Shown piece by piece: positions 22,636 through 34,679 of a stretch of DNA of 64,000 nucleotides. The notes below the pieces were generated by a model. That model was not told the DNA's origin. It worked only from the letters and a program-made list of their open reading frames with translations, and did not search any database. The first letter of the stretch is position 1. Every line of letters begins with the position of its first letter. A program made the translations under genes and the position numbers. The DNA comes from Neoceratodus forsteri (lineage: Eukaryota; Chordata; Ceratodontiformes; Ceratodontidae), in the NCBI GenBank assembly GCA_016271365.2, contig CM028131.1, positions 284,957,001 to 285,021,000 of the forward strand, written 5' to 3'.

Positions 22636-24361
22636 ACTACTACAACTAGAGCAAATTTTGATGGGATGAGAGTAGAGTTTAACCTCTGGGATTGGGAGAG
22701 TGATTTTAGAGATAAAAATCTCAATGAAATGTGGGATGCGCTGGTAAACAAGTTTGTCCCGGATAGGAAAAATGTAACAAGACAGGTAGGATCCCACCAT
22801 GGATGACAAGGAGGTTAAGGACGAAATTAAAAAGTAAAAATAAAGCAAATATTAAGGCAAGGAAATGCAATGATCAAAGGGACTGGGACAGACATCAGAT
22901 TCTCCTTAGGGAATGCAAAAAGATAACCAGGCAGTCAAAATGTGGGTATGAATTAAGGTTAGCTAATAAAGTAAAGAACAACTACAAATCATTCCATAAT
23001 CGCATAAATTATAAAAGAGGGGTTAAGATAGCTGTAGACCTCCTGGAAAACAAATATGGAGAACAGATTTCTTACAATGGATTTATGGCTCAGATGTTAA
23101 ACGAATACTTTAGTTAGTTTTTTAATGATAAGTCTGACAGTATTAATTTAGATCTGATATGAAATGCGAGGAGCCCATTTATAGTGGATACAAATGATGT
23201 CTGAGACAGACTACTCAGGGTCAGTCCTTACAAAGCTCCAGGACAAGATGGTATTCATCCAAGGGTGGTCAGGGAATTAACCAATAAGTTGACTAGGCCA
23301 CTTGCAAGACAAAGGTACATTGTGGATTGTTGGAGGTGGGCCAAGGTGGTTCCTATTTTCAAAAAGGGGAGCAGGAAGGACTGTAGCAACTACAGACCTG
23401 TGAGCCTAACTTCTATAGTGGGGAAGATATTGGAAGGAATTATTAAAGAATATACAGAAAGGTTTGTAAAGGAGATTAACATAGGAGATGGGACACAGCA
23501 CAGCTTTACTAAGGGTCATTCATGCCACACTAATTTGTAGTTTTATATGGTAAAAGTTAGCAGGCTTTGGATCATAGCTCTCCAGTTGATGTGATCTTTT
23601 GGATTTCACATAAGCATTTGACAAGAATACCACAGGAACTAATTGAGTCCTTAAGGAATATGGGGAGGAATGGCAATATAGTTCACTGGATTAACTCCTG
23701 GTTAACAGATAGGAGACAGCAGGTTAGTCTCAACAGCACCACTGAACTGGACAAGAATAACTAGCGGAGTCCTCAAGGCTCAGTACTGGGACCATCCTGT
23801 TTAATCTTTATGTATCATCCATGAAGTGTAGTAAGGGCATTTGGATTTACAAGTTTGCTAATGATACTAGAATAGCACGGCAGTTCATAAGCCTGTGAAT
23901 ATTATCAATTTACAGAGGGCACTGCTAGAATTGGAGCAGTGGGCAAATTACATAGGTTGGAGTTTAGCACTGATAGATATTCAGTTATGCATTTGGAAAG
24001 AACAACATCAAGGCTACTTATCTCCTAGGATGCACAATGTTGAAGGAATTGACCAAGAGAGAGAGACTTGGGAATCATAATAACTAGCGACCTAAACTTT
24101 GCAAAACATTGTCACACCATCAAACTGAGGGCTAATGGAGTATTGACTAACATCGTAAGACACATCACAAGTAGAGACAGGAATGTGGTGTTTCCTCTAT
24201 ATGTATCCTCAGTCCGTCCGCACCTTGAGTACTGCACACAGTTGTGAGCAGTAGCCACAAAAACCATGACCAAAACACTTGAGGGTGTCCAGCGGAGAGC
24301 AACAAGGATAATAAGGGACTTTAAGGGACTTACATATCAGGACAGGTTGCATAATTTGGGG

Positions 24362-25165
24362 ATTTTTATTTATTTTTTATTTCAAGTTTCAGAAACAACC
24401 TTTGAGTATGAACTTTTTTACAAAGGTTCCACGTCAAGTATACAATACAAAATACAAATTCAGACAATAGATACACTAAACATAAAAGTTAAACAACTGA
24501 TTTTAAGTAGGATATAGCTGTTGCAGGTATAGGTTTTATACTTAAGTGCTTTGTTACAATAATGTAGGAGGAAAGGAGGTTAGATTATTAGCAGGTCAAG
24601 GGGACAATAGTTGAAGGAATCAGGCAGGAAGAGGTGAGTAGTCCCATAGGGCCACTGTCATGCAAGCAATGGGGGAGAGGCACAGGGGGGTAGGTGTGTG
24701 AGCGAGCAAGAGAGAGAAGGAAGAGAGAGATAGAGAAAGAGGGAGAGTTATTGGGATGGAGGCCAAAAGGGAGAGAGTGAGAGAGAAGTGAGAGGGAAAG
24801 AGAGATTGAGAGAGCATGAGGAGAGAGAGGGTAAGAGGAAAATAGAGTGAGAGGCACAGAGTAGGGGAGGGAAAGACAGTATGAGTAGGAGGAGAAAAGT
24901 GCGGTGGGGATAGGACTGGCTGAGGAGCAAGGAGGATAAAGCCAAAGATTGGAGGCCAAGGAGTCTGGGGATGTGGGAGTAGGAGGAGAGAAATACAGTG
25001 AGGTTAGGAATGGCAGAGGAGCAGGGAGGATAAAGGCCAAGGATTAGAGGCCAGGGAGTCTGGGGATGTGGGGGTAGCATGAGAGAAGTGCAGTGGGGCT
25101 AGGACTGGCAGAGGTGCAGTGAGAATAAAGGCCAAGGATTGGAGGCCAGGGAGTCTGGGGATGTA
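24362..25165 (-). mobile_element. Insertion in element H with LINE-like end and VNTR, copy 1
   Basis: The segment splits the ORF2 C-terminus of element H between the LHNLGI and CLGLSF-type codons. It begins with TTTATTTATTTTTTATTTC, like the 3' end of an antisense LINE, passes through AT-rich sequence to 24,600 and a GA-rich stretch (24,640-24,890), and ends in the 95-bp VNTR. Whether the VNTR belongs to the inserted element is unknown. Confidence 0.5.
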
Positions 25166-25170
25166 CTCTT
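24880..25170. repeat. 95-bp VNTR, three units, copy 1
   Basis: The landmark GAGGATAAAG, or its GAGAATAAAG variant, recurs at 24,932, 25,026 and 25,121. Each unit also carries GGCCAAGGATTGGAGGCCA-type and GTCTGGGGATGTGGGGGTAG segments. The homologous array in copy 2 has five units. The period is not a multiple of three, so the proline/serine-rich minus-strand frames are artefacts. Confidence 0.85.
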
Positions 25171-25559
25171 TGCGACTGTCTGGGACTTAGCTTCAAACAT
25201 CAGAAACATAATACAAGATCTCATGAATTACAACTTAAGGGGGATCTTTGTTATTCAAAAAAGAGAGCCTTCTGGTATAATCAAAGGATTTTAGCATTGT
25301 GGAACTCACTCCGCTACAGGTAGTAGGCAGCAAAGATATGACCAACTTTAAGACTGAGCTAGATACCTTTTGTATCAGCAATGGAATAACTGGGTATATT
25401 CATTGATCAAGTGTGAGCATAATGCACATTTTGTCTCTTCTGCTTAGCATGCACCTATGCAACCTATGACCCTGCACTGGCCCTGCATGGGTCAGGGGTC
25501 AGAAGCTGATGGTACTCATAGAGCTTTACCTCCTGTGTGGTCTGTGGCTACTGTCAGTT

Positions 25560-25725
25560 AATGATTACTCCTAGGTCCCTTTCCTCAGCAGTAGTGCTCA
25601 GCTTTACCCTCCTATCCAGTATTCTGTCATGGGTTCTTGTTCCCCAGGTGCATCACCTTGCACTTTTTACCATTGAATTTCAACTGCCAAACCTTTGACC
25701 ACTTCTCTAGTTTGTTCATTTCAGT
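25560..25725 (-). pseudogene. Short CR1 ORF2 fragment, copy 1
   Basis: The sequence around GTGCATCACCTTGCACTTTT is the minus-strand CR1 region just downstream of FADD, where related copies encode KVMHLGNKNPG-like residues. It is truncated on both sides and lies between element H and the next L2-like LINE. Confidence 0.6.
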
Positions 25726-27327
25726 TTCAGTTTAGTTTATTGTGGGAAAAATCCATTGAGCAAGTTCATTCACAAGGAGATCCTATACACATAACAGCCT
25801 ATTAAAAAAGGACAAACATCAACTTGTACAACAATTATGCAACATTGGTAGGAGGTCCAAAGCAGATACAGCAGCACTTCAAGATAATGTACAATCAAAT
25901 GATTGGACCAAAAGTTACACAATTTACAAAAAGGTACAATAAACATACAACAACAGTACTTGCTAACAATAGAAGCTACAATTTCAGTTACGGATGATAC
26001 ATGAGGCATTGCACATCGTAAGTGAATAAATATGTAAGTGCATGATATTACAGAATATCAGTTAAGGATAGCAGTAGCGCAGGGGAGGGGTTACTGGGGC
26101 CAGTGGGAGAAGATATAGCGGGGGTGATGGGGAGGAGCAGGGTCATAGGTGGGTGAGGTAAGGTATAGGCTGTGGAGAGAGGACAATGGGAGTGGGAATA
26201 CTAATTGCAGATACACGTGGTTTTAAGTTTGTAAGCTGTCAGGGATTTATAAAAATTATTCAAAACAACAGTAATATGTTTAAGAATGGATTGTAGGCAA
26301 GGCCCCTAGAAAACTGCGGCTGCAGAATTTTATGCAGAACTTGTAACCTACCACAGAACTTCTGCAGTGCCACATAATTCACTGTGCTTGGTGATTCTTT
26401 ATTAATATTTCCGTTTATTCATAAAACCTGGTTCCCTTCCCCTCTTTTTATTTCCAAAACCCCTCTATGCTCAGCATGTGATGTTATCAGTGCTATCATA
26501 TCATACATTTGCTGGTGTAATGGCTGCATTCTGCCCCAGAAATGAATAGTCACTTATCTACGACAGCTCCCACTGCAAGAGGCAGTGGCACAGCACATCA
26601 GGCAATATAATATTTGCTCAACCTGCACTACAGTCTAATACAATTTTCAGTCTTATATTATTACACTAGGGCCAACTTAAACAAAACTTTGACATTAGCA
26701 TAGACCTGTTAAGTCCATACCTTACTTTGTACAAAAAGGTTTAGAGATGACATCTGAAATGAATAACTGGTAAAATAAATTAACCTGTCATTTTTAAGAA
26801 AAATAAAGTAAATATGCCCAGAAAAGTGGAATATAATAATGTGTAGACCTTTTGAAAGAATAGACCTGTTACATAAATAATAGTGCTGTACACATTTTTG
26901 CCAGAGTTATTGATTACATATTGTCATTGGTTGATAGAATCACCTAAAAGTTGTTGAGGAATGTGTGCAGGGCCAGCTATTGGGCCAGAAGGTAGCATGT
27001 TGTGTTCCTGTGCCGGCAACTCAGGTTCAGAGATGAGCTCTGAGAGCTGGCTGGGCAGCACAAGGATTGGGGGAACACATCACTGCTCTGAGCCTGGGAA
27101 GGTATGATGCAGTGTTCTGTCACATGGGGGACGCATTGTGATGGGTTGGAGAGCTTTATCTTACAGTGGGTTCACATGCATATCATGGACTGATGGTGCT
27201 GCATAGTGTCAGGGGAAGCAGGTTGGCATGAAAAATGAGTTTCACAATATCTCCTTTATTCTGTTTAATCCATTTCCAAAGGGACCTGTATGAATGAGGA
27301 TACAATTTCATGGAAATTTAAAATATA

Positions 27328-27352
27328 TATATACTTTGTATATATGTGTGTA

Positions 27353-27386
<34 letters not shown>

Positions 27387-27420
27387 AATATATATACACA
27401 CACACACATATACAGTATGT
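27328..27420. repeat. TA/TG microsatellite, copy 1
   Basis: Alternating TA and TG tracts followed by CA repeats. The equivalent tract in copy 2 (43,187-43,345) has a much longer TA run. The tyrosine/isoleucine- and cysteine/valine-rich frames here are products of the repeat. Confidence 0.95.
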
Positions 27421-27498
27421 CTCACTCTCTTTCTATATATACTGTATGTGTGTGTATATATACACACGCACATACATTTTTTATGTATGTTACAGACT

Positions 27499-27608
27499 AC
27501 ATATAAATATGTAAGTGATACACAGTGGGGACCTCATGAGTAGTGTAGACAACACATATAAATATATAAGTGATACACAGTGGGGACCTAATGAGTGGTA
27601 TAGACAGC
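27499..27608. repeat. 55-bp tandem duplication, copy 1 only
   Basis: Two direct units start at 27,499 and 27,554, each beginning ACATATAAATAT and containing AAGTGATACACAGTGGGGAC. Copy 2 has one unit (about 43,429-43,483), so the doubling is private to copy 1 or the loss private to copy 2. Confidence 0.85.
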
Positions 27609-28544
27609 ATGAGTATAGAAATACCTTATTTATCACATAAGGTTCCCTCTGTGTATTTCATTTATGCAATATGCTAGGACCTTAAGGGATAGATTTTTGT
27701 TTTGCTTTTTTGGCATAAAATTATTTCTATAAGTCTGTTACTTTTTGAACTAGTGTTACTTTGCTTCCCCCATCCTGATTGCTATAACCATTGCCATGGA
27801 CATGAAGTCAGGATGACAAACTGACACTGTGATGTGGTAGTTCGTTAGTGCCAGAGAACCTCCTCAGAAATTACAAACCACCACCGCAGAAGTTCTGCGG
27901 CGAATAGTAATCGTGCCACAGAACTTGTTCTCAGTGTGCTGCAGAAAAGTAGGTGGCCTTGGTTGTAGGTGATTCCAGGTGGTGGGCAGGGCATAGGAGG
28001 TAGCCCTTTTGCCAAAGTTTGTTCGCATGTTAGGTATGTCAAGGAGGATGAAGTCAGTCTTCTTCAAGGAGTAGGTGCTGTGGGAGGTATAGATGAGAGA
28101 GGATATATATTCTGGGGGCTTGTTTAGCAGAGTTTTTAACATCCATATCCCTAGATGGATCAGACGCCTCATTGATAAGGAGGTCCAGCCTACTGCCATG
28201 TAAATGTTGCAGTGGTGGGTTCTAGGAGGTGCCTTTAGGATGAAACACAAGACCCGGTGGAACAAAACATCTCATTTGTGTAGATTGCTGGTTGAGGAGC
28301 AGTTGTAGATTATGTCACCATAGTCAATAAACAGGAGGAACGTGGCTTGTACAAGCTTGATTCTGGTATCAGCTGGAAAAGGGGACTTATTGCTGAAGAA
28401 AAATCCTAATCTGGACTTAAGTTTCCTGGAAAGGTCATCGATGTGGTCACTGAATGTAAGTTTATTGTCAAGCCACACACCGAGGTATTTAAATTTATCT
28501 ACTACCTCAAGGGGTTCACCTAAGGAAGTTACAATACATATGGG

Positions 28545-29216
28545 CTACTTGGATAGAGTAGGAGGTGGAGGGGTGCTATTGGTGCCAAAAGAACATAACC
28601 TTTTTTTTGCATTTAGCAGAAGCTTGGCTTTAATGAGATTTTGCTCAAGCATTAAGAAGTAATTTTGCAGAACCTTGCATGCTTCGGCCAGTGATGGTTT
28701 AGAAATATACAAAACAGTATCATCTGCAAAGAAGTGTAGTTTGGAACTGCATATTTTTGAGTTGAGGGTATTGATGTATGTATAGAAAAGAGTATGGGGC
28801 CTAGGATGAATCCCTGTGGGATGCCCCTTGAAATAGGTAAGTGGGTCGGATAAAAGCCTGTTGGCTTTGACTTTCTGGAATCTACCAGAAAGATAACTGG
28901 TGAACCATTGAACTGTAATGGCAGACAGTCCTAGGTTTTTAAGGCTATGAAGGACAAGGTTATGGTCCACCGTGTCGAACACCTTCTTGAGATCGAGAAA
29001 GACAGTGACAGTAACCAGTTTGGAGTCACGAGCGGTAATCCAGTCGTTGGTGACTTTGGCGAGGGCAGAAATAGTACTGTTTTTTTTTCTAAACCCAGAT
29101 TGATCAGGGTTGAGGAGGGAATTTTTTTCAATGTGGTCTTTTAGTTGGGAGAAGATTAATCTTTTGAGGATTTTTGAGAGAATAGGCAGGATGGAAATGG
29201 GTCTGTAATTGTTCAC
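28545..29216 (-). pseudogene. L2-like RT (element J), copy 1
   Basis: A 223-codon frame contains MNNYRPISILPILSKILKRL, DQSGFRKKNSTISALAKVT, FLDLKKVFDTVDHNLVLHSL, SYLSGRFQKVKANRLLSD and FFADDTVLY. The catalytic FADD box is intact. A frame irregularity replaces the usual GIPQGS block with GHPTGIHPRPH near 28,800. The genomic frame beside it still encodes GIPQGFILGP-like residues, so a small indel is likely. Confidence 0.85.
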
Positions 29217-29654
29217 ATCACAGGGGTCACCAGATTTGAATAGATGGAGAACACGGGCGGATTTCCAACTGGATGGAACAGTTGCAGAGGCTATTGAAAG
29301 ATTGAAGATGTACAGTATTGGGGCCGTAAGGAAGCAATGGCCTAGTTTATGGAAGAATGGCTCTATTCCATCGCCACCTCTGCCTCTTTTGTGCCTAATT
29401 TTTTAAGGTGGTCCTCCACTTCTTTGAAGGATACAGGTCTTAGATGGAAGGAATGCGGTGAAGGTGAGGTGGTAGGGGAACTGTGGTCAGGGAGGGAATT
29501 GTTTAGCCCAGCATAAGGAGAGAAATCAAAGGCAAGACCCGCTGTGGAGAAATGTGTGTTCAGCTCTTCAAGGATTTGTGTGGGGTCATCGATTGTGGCT
29601 CCGTTAACACTAATTTTTGCTGGAGTTGAGGAAGTGATTTTCCAACCTTCAGAA

Positions 29655-30585
29655 ATTCCGAACCTAGCTTGTGCAGGTCACTCTGCATCTGCACAAATGA
29701 AGGACAGGGATCATAAATGGATAGCCTTTAAATCATCCCCCTCCCCATAACTCTGGAATGCATACAGAAAAATGCACAATTCCTGCAAACAGGTGGCAAA
29801 TTCCCTGAAGCGCACATTTCATCATGGCCAGCAACAACCTTCCCTTAGTAATGCTTGTACCGCCTGGGCCTCCTTAGGGTCACTCCTAAACCCCAAGAAA
29901 AACAAGCACATTTCTCAACTCTCATCCCACTTGGGCCTTGTCTCTGACCTGGTTATGATTGCAGATATCTTCAATAAAATGTTCACTGACCATTCCTCTT
30001 ACCTCAATAATCTTCCCCCTCAGCCTCCCGCCGACCTAAAGAAGCAACCAGACCGAGTCCCTAATGCTTTAAATGACACCCTACCACCCCTCTCTATTTC
30101 AGGGCCATTGGGCAGAGAGTCACTACTAAGCTCCTAAACAGTTTACCAGCCAGAGGCAGCCCTGGCAGTGATGGACTGTACCCCATTTTTCTCAAGATTA
30201 TCTCCCCAGCCATTGTTAAACCATTTACCTTCATATTTAAGCTGACCTTCTCATCATCCACTGTGCCTGATGCATGGAAAGTTGCACATGTGGTATCTGT
30301 CTTCAAGACAGGTGATCCCCTCTCCCCGAAAACTAGAGACCCATCTCACTCCTCTCACACTTCAGCAAATTATTGGAAAAAATTGTCCACCACCAGCTAT
30401 TGGAACATCTACAGAAATATAACCTCCTATGTCCCCTCCAGCATGGTTTCTGGAAGCATCACAGTACCTCCTCTGCACTAGCCCTCTTCTCTGATCATAT
30501 CCTAACAAATATGAATAAGGGCACGGCCACTGGAGCAGTGTTTGTGGACCTTTCTAAGGCCTTTGACCTTGTTGACTACCATTTA
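29655..30585 (+). pseudogene. L2-like LINE (element K), copy 1, cut by duplication
   Basis: The sense frames include MIADIFNKMFTDHSSYLN (29,772-30,137), then pre-RT residues and the RT start with MEKIVHHQLLEHLQKYN, LQHGFWKHHSTSSALALF and GAVFVDLSKAFDLVDYHLL (30,373-30,609). The element stops in the RT at 30,585, where copy 2 of the duplication begins. The remainder exists only after copy 2, at 46,432-47,745. Confidence 0.85.
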
Positions 30586-30635
30586 CTATTCTGGAACAGC
30601 GTTTCATAAATAATGTTTGGTTTGTTTGGTATAAA

Positions 30636-32605
30636 TAAGGCAGAAATACACTGAATGTTGCAATGCTTCTTTAAAGTCAATTTTAATTCTTAGAAAGGGG
30701 TCACAAACTGATAGCAGTAACAGTGGCAAGCTGCATTCTTGATGGACACGTGCATTACCCAATAGAGCTGCGGGGTCCATTTCTGTGGGCCAGTCAGTGA
30801 AGTGTTCATTGATATAATGTACACCCCTTTAAGAAGACCCCCCCCCAAAAAGGAAACATTGTGCTCTTCCTGTCCTTCTCATGAGCCATCATTGAGATGG
30901 TGCTTCCCCCTGTCACAGGAAATGAAAAATTGACCCCCACGTCTTGCACTGTACACAAATATAGCAGTTACTGTAATCACGTACTGCCACCAAGGGTCAA
31001 CAGGCAGCTGGTATAGAACAGATGATGGAACTTGGCAGCGCACTGACTGTAAGATTTAGGGTATGAATAACTACCTGTACAGTCACTTCCCTTCCTTGAT
31101 GTTGCTGTCATCAGCTAAAGAACTGGGGACTTTATAGGAGGAGCTTTGTAGGAATTTAAAAGTAAAACTTTGCTCTATATTTACAGTAAATTACACAAAG
31201 GCAGGATCTTTGCCTTAACTAAGAAAAAAGTTCTCTCAACCAAGATAAATGTTGCTCATGTACTGTAGATGAAACTTAGGAGAAATGCTGACAGCATACT
31301 TTTTTTGGTAATGTTAAGTGTCTCCTGCCAAGGTGGGCAAGCAGAAAGCCACCAGAAACTATAGGCCTTTGAACTATGAGATTTTAGGTTTGTGCATGAT
31401 CCTAGTAACAAAATGACTATCTGACCTTCAGCAAGTTACTTAACATCACGGTGCTCCAGTTTTCTTAGCTACAGTATTGGATATGTAACCCCTCACTTAC
31501 AAGGTGTGGTGAAGCCTGTGATGTACAAATATGTGTGCCCTTTATGTTTTATGTGTTGGGTGAACATGTCCCGGTCCAGTGATGTTCTTTTGTTCTTTTC
31601 ATCTCTGGCTTACTGTATCTTCATCCTGATGACTCCTTCCTGCAGACTGAGGTACACGGGTGCTGTCCCCCAGGAAAATGATTAGTATTCTATTCAGAAA
31701 TAGTGCACAGCAAACCACAATAACAAATCCCACTGGATCAACAAGTGGAGTAATGCTGGGGGGGAGGGGAGAAAATAAATGACTGTGTACAGTAAGAAAT
31801 GAGCAGCAGGCAGAACAATAACATAATCCCCACCTATCTGATGCACCAGCTAACCCACCACCCCTAGTCTATAGCAGCAGCTGTGCAGCATGTGGCATCA
31901 GTCGTGGTGCAAAACAGGAAAGCAGATGGCATGCTATAATCTGAAAGGACAGAATTTGTGATCCAAAGTGAGCTAAAGGAGATAACAGCAGTGTCACCCC
32001 AAACTGTACAGAAGTGCCAACTAATCTTCACCTGGGAAGATCTTTTGCACAGTTGGAGCTCAACCTAACAAACCCTAAACTATGTATACTATACAGTTGC
32101 AGGGTCGGGTTCAGTTCTTTACTCACAGTTCAGGTATTCACTGGATCATCAAGTGGCTAACTGCTGGAACCTGGAACCTGTGTCTCAGACCTTTGGACAT
32201 CGGTAAGCTGAATGGTTGTACAATTATAATGAGGAAAATTTAGATCAGATAAAAGGAAGTTCTACAGTACACATAATGGTGGAGGGACTTTGGAACATAT
32301 TGCTAGAGAATATAACACTGAGTAGGGACAGAACCCAGTTTAAGTACAAATCACATAAATTCATAGCAGGAAAAGAATTCATGAAGTATTACCACTGAAT
32401 TGTGGGGGAAGAGTCTGCATGGGTATATCCCATTTTCTGCTGCAATATCCATAGCAGGATCTGTAGTACCTGAAGCCTATCTGGACCACTACTGGGCGCT
32501 AGCCACTTTTGCTCCTCCTGTTGAGGATTTCCACCTCTTCATCTCATGGTGATAACTTTCTCCTGTCCACCCCTTGAAGTTGACTTTCTTGCTTGCTCTC
32601 AGTGC
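30636..32605. other. Low-copy sequence, no gene recognised (copy 2)
   Basis: Counterpart of 14,995-16,975, with about 5% differences in the parts compared. The 60-codon frame at 32,216-32,398 remains open. Nothing else is recognised. Confidence 0.4.
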
Positions 32606-32805
32606 AACCATGCAGGCCCTTATTGAAGTCTAGATGCAGGTCACAGACACGCAGGGCAGACTGAAGTGCCTTTTACAGATCCTTGCTTCTGCAACACTCA
32701 GAGTTCTGTAGCTTTTAGCTTCACCTGGGATTTCCTCCTACCTGCTGGATTGGAAGGGTCTGAACTCTATCTTCTCCTGTCAGAAAGAGCTGACAGTCCC
32801 TTCTG

Positions 32806-33093
32806 CTATGGAGTCCCAATGGGAAGTGCCTTCTGCTTTTCTATCTCCTCTGGCTGGTCTATAGCTATTCTGCATCTGCAGTCTGCAGGCAGTCTATCTC
32901 CTGTGATGTTCATCGAGCTCTTCTCAGTCACCTCCCCATTGATGGTCATCTGTCTGGCAGAGAGCTGAGAGACTTTGATGTCCCTTTGATTAATCTGTAT
33001 CTCGTACGCTTTTGGGTGCATGACCTTTGACAGTGTAAACAACATGGAAAGATTGCCACATATTTGTTTGGTAGTGGTCACTTTGTTTCTCAT
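32806..33093 (-). CDS. Small unknown ORF with promoter-like upstream motifs, copy 2
   Basis: A 95-codon frame starts MRNKVTTTKQICGNLSM and ends ALPIGTP with TAG. I chose the first ATG; it has G at -3 and A at +4. I recognise no family and see no signal peptide or membrane segment. About 90-135 bp upstream are an X-box-like palindrome and an ACTACAACTTCC motif in the orientation of this frame. The downstream AATAAA present in copy 1 is AATAAG here. All three differences from copy 1 within the shared 79 codons change residues (I/V, L/S, T/A), which does not favour purifying selection. It may be a real small gene, an exon, or chance. Confidence 0.35.
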   Translation of the reverse strand: MRNKVTTTKQICGNLSMLFTLSKVMHPKAYEIQINQRDIKVSQLSARQMTINGEVTEKSSMNITGDRLPADCRCRIAIDQPEEIEKQKALPIGTP

Positions 33094-33182
33094 GACTGAG
33101 AGCTCTGTGCGTACTGACTGTACACCAGTGAATTGTATCTTTTTTAATATTAGGAGAGTCTGTTGGCAGCCTGGTGTTTATT

Positions 33183-33226
33183 GTTGCCAGGCAACCACAT
33201 GGAGCGTGTGGAAGTTGTAGTTCCCC
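33183..33226 (-). promoter_or_regulatory. RFX X-box-like and ACTACAA motifs, copy 2
   Basis: GTTGCCAGGCAAC at 33,183-33,195 and the complement of ACTACAACTTCC at 33,210-33,221 are retained from copy 1. The second motif forms one arm of a 10-bp perfect inverted repeat, TGTAGTTCCC with GGGAACTACA at 33,236-33,247. RFX sites of this form are known in ciliary-gene promoters and ACTACAA elements in housekeeping-type promoters; function here is inferred. Confidence 0.4.
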
Positions 33227-33312
33227 ATTGACCTCAGGGAACTACACAAAGCCAGCCGACCATGCTTGGCTGAAATTATTAGTTTTTTACTTATATTTGG
33301 GCAAAGCAGCCT

Positions 33313-33888
33313 TCTTTTTTTTTTTAATATTCTATTTCTCCCCCCGGGTCCCAGGTCGGCAACCATCCTAGCCACCCGTCCAGTCCTGTACCTTAACATC
33401 AGGCTGCAACCCTTCATACCCCACAGCTTACCCTCCATGGTGGGGCAGTGAGAAGCCCCCAAGCTCTACTCTCCTCTACCAGGATACAGTTCAGGGAGTA
33501 CCATTTGGGTCAGGGCCTGCGGTGGGTGGCTGCCTCATCTAGCTGACCAGGACCAATTTCTCATTTTCTTCCCTTGAGAGTTGGTCTTGCAATGATGTCT
33601 GTGGAAGGAGCGTGCACATGTCCTCACACATTCCTCTCAGCACCTGCCCCACTCAGTTCCTTCTTGCAGCATTGGTGGTCTGTCCCCTAGCCACCGCCAG
33701 GGGTCAGAAATGCACCAACCACTGAGATCCCCCCCCTCCCTGGAGAGGGAGAGCAGTTCCTCAGACAGTCAATCCCTCTCCACCCCTGCCAACCCCTGGT
33801 GGCCCATGCTCATTCCTGAACACAGGTCACCGGCATAGCGTGAGGTAAGGTGACCAGTGCCTCAGCCCTCAGTGCTACTGGGCCGGGC
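33313..33888 (-). mobile_element. Unclassified retroposon, unit copy 2
   Basis: Duplication partner of 17,683-18,260, with the same T-run and right terminus. Differences from copy 1 are concentrated at CpG or former CpG positions in the right third, as expected for methylated repeat DNA. Confidence 0.6.
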
Positions 33889-34679
33889 ACTTCTTTTGTT
33901 TTTAATAGCCAGGATATAGAAACATAGAAACATAGACTTTGACGGCAGATAAGGACCACTTGGCCCACCCAGTCTGCCCATTTCCCTTCCTATTGGATAA
34001 GCTGCAGATTCTAGTTAACCAACAGTCTACTTCCTGCAACCCCCCACTACAATTGCCTTATGTCTGTCCCATGCATGTTTGAATTCCCCCACTGTTTTAG
34101 ACCCAACAACCTCCCCAAGAAGGCAGTTCCATGCATCCACCACTCTCTCTCTGTGAAAAAAAATTTCCTCACATTACCCCTGAGCCGTCCCCCCTCTATC
34201 TTTAAATGGTGTCCCCTTGTTCTTACACATCTCTTTTTCTGAAAGATGCTACCCTCCTGGACTTTGTTGATTCCCTTGAGGTACTTAAAAGTTTCTATCA
34301 TGTCCCCCTGTCCCTCCTTTCATCAAGGTTATACATATTAAGCTCGCTCACTCTCCTTTCATATGGTTTCTGATGCAGACCGTGCACCATTTTAGTTGCC
34401 CTCCTCTGGACTGCTTCCATCCTGTCTATGTCCTTGCATAGATGGGGTCTCCAAAACTGCACACAGTATTCCAGATGGGGTCTCACCAACTATTTGTACT
34501 GAGGGATAACCACTTCCCTTTTTCTACTTGTGATGCCCCGTCCTATGCATCCCAGTATCCCCCTGGCTCTCCTTACTGACTTCTCACATTGCTTACCCAC
34601 CTTTAGGTCATCTGATATGACTACCCCAAGTCCCTTTCCATTTTGTTGTTGTTAATACCTCCCTTATTGTGTACTCTTC

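Larger units (their letters stand above)
22638..25430 (+). mobile_element. CR1/L3-like LINE (element H), copy 1, interrupted
   Basis: 5'-truncated in the EN-RT linker (FNLWDWESDF near 22,680). It continues with KKITRQSKCGYELRLANKVK (22,803-23,117), RT blocks FKKGSRKDCSNYRPVSLTS (23,265-23,540), LDFT-type and FANDTRI remnants near 23,860, and RPHLEYCTQL near 24,225. It is interrupted at about 24,362-25,165 and ends with a C-terminus resembling WNSLPLQVVGSKDMTNF near 25,300. Catalytic FADD has become FAND. Many single-base deletions distinguish it from copy 2. Confidence 0.75.
26290..27945. mobile_element. Non-coding insertion in element J, copy 1
   Basis: About 1.65 kb interrupts the ORF2 C-terminus of element J. 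Both ends carry related CAGAACTTCTGC / GCAGAAGTTCTGCGG segments in roughly opposite orientation (26,351-26,362 and 27,885-27,899), which suggests imperfect terminal inverted repeats of a non-autonomous DNA transposon. I could not fix exact ends or a target duplication. It contains no coding frame and includes a TG/TA microsatellite. Confidence 0.45.
25730..29640 (-). mobile_element. L2-like LINE (element J), copy 1, interrupted
   Basis: Antisense LINE with its 3' end at about 25,730. The terminal codons (NNFYKSLTAYKL near 26,260) are separated from the rest (LPTTWNHLQPRPPTFLQ near 27,950) by a non-coding insertion at about 26,290-27,945. The C-terminal domain lies at 27,950-28,480, RT at 28,545-29,216, and the RT start with SGDPCDVNNYRPISILP near 29,200. 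It begins near 29,640 within the pre-RT region, so it is 5' truncated. Confidence 0.8.
14944..30585. repeat. Tandem segmental duplication, copy 1
   Basis: The 15,642-bp unit is repeated directly at 30,586-46,431 in the same order and orientation. At the junction the sequence matches the right-hand copy end through GACTACCATTT (30,574-30,584), then switches to the left-hand start CTATTCTGGA with only CTA shared. Sampled stretches differ by about 5% (15,060-15,200), 1.3% (16,980-17,590) and about 16% in a short patch near 17,590-17,665. This supports a real, not very recent duplication. Confidence 0.92.

Noticed and set aside
24588..25080. Long Pro/Ser/Leu-rich minus-strand ORFs here and at 40,252-41,090
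   Set aside because: They arise from GA-rich DNA and the 95-bp VNTR, whose period is not a codon multiple, and they differ freely between copies.
27290..27514. Tyr/Ile/Cys/Val-rich ORFs in both duplication copies
   Set aside because: They are translations of TA/TG microsatellites.
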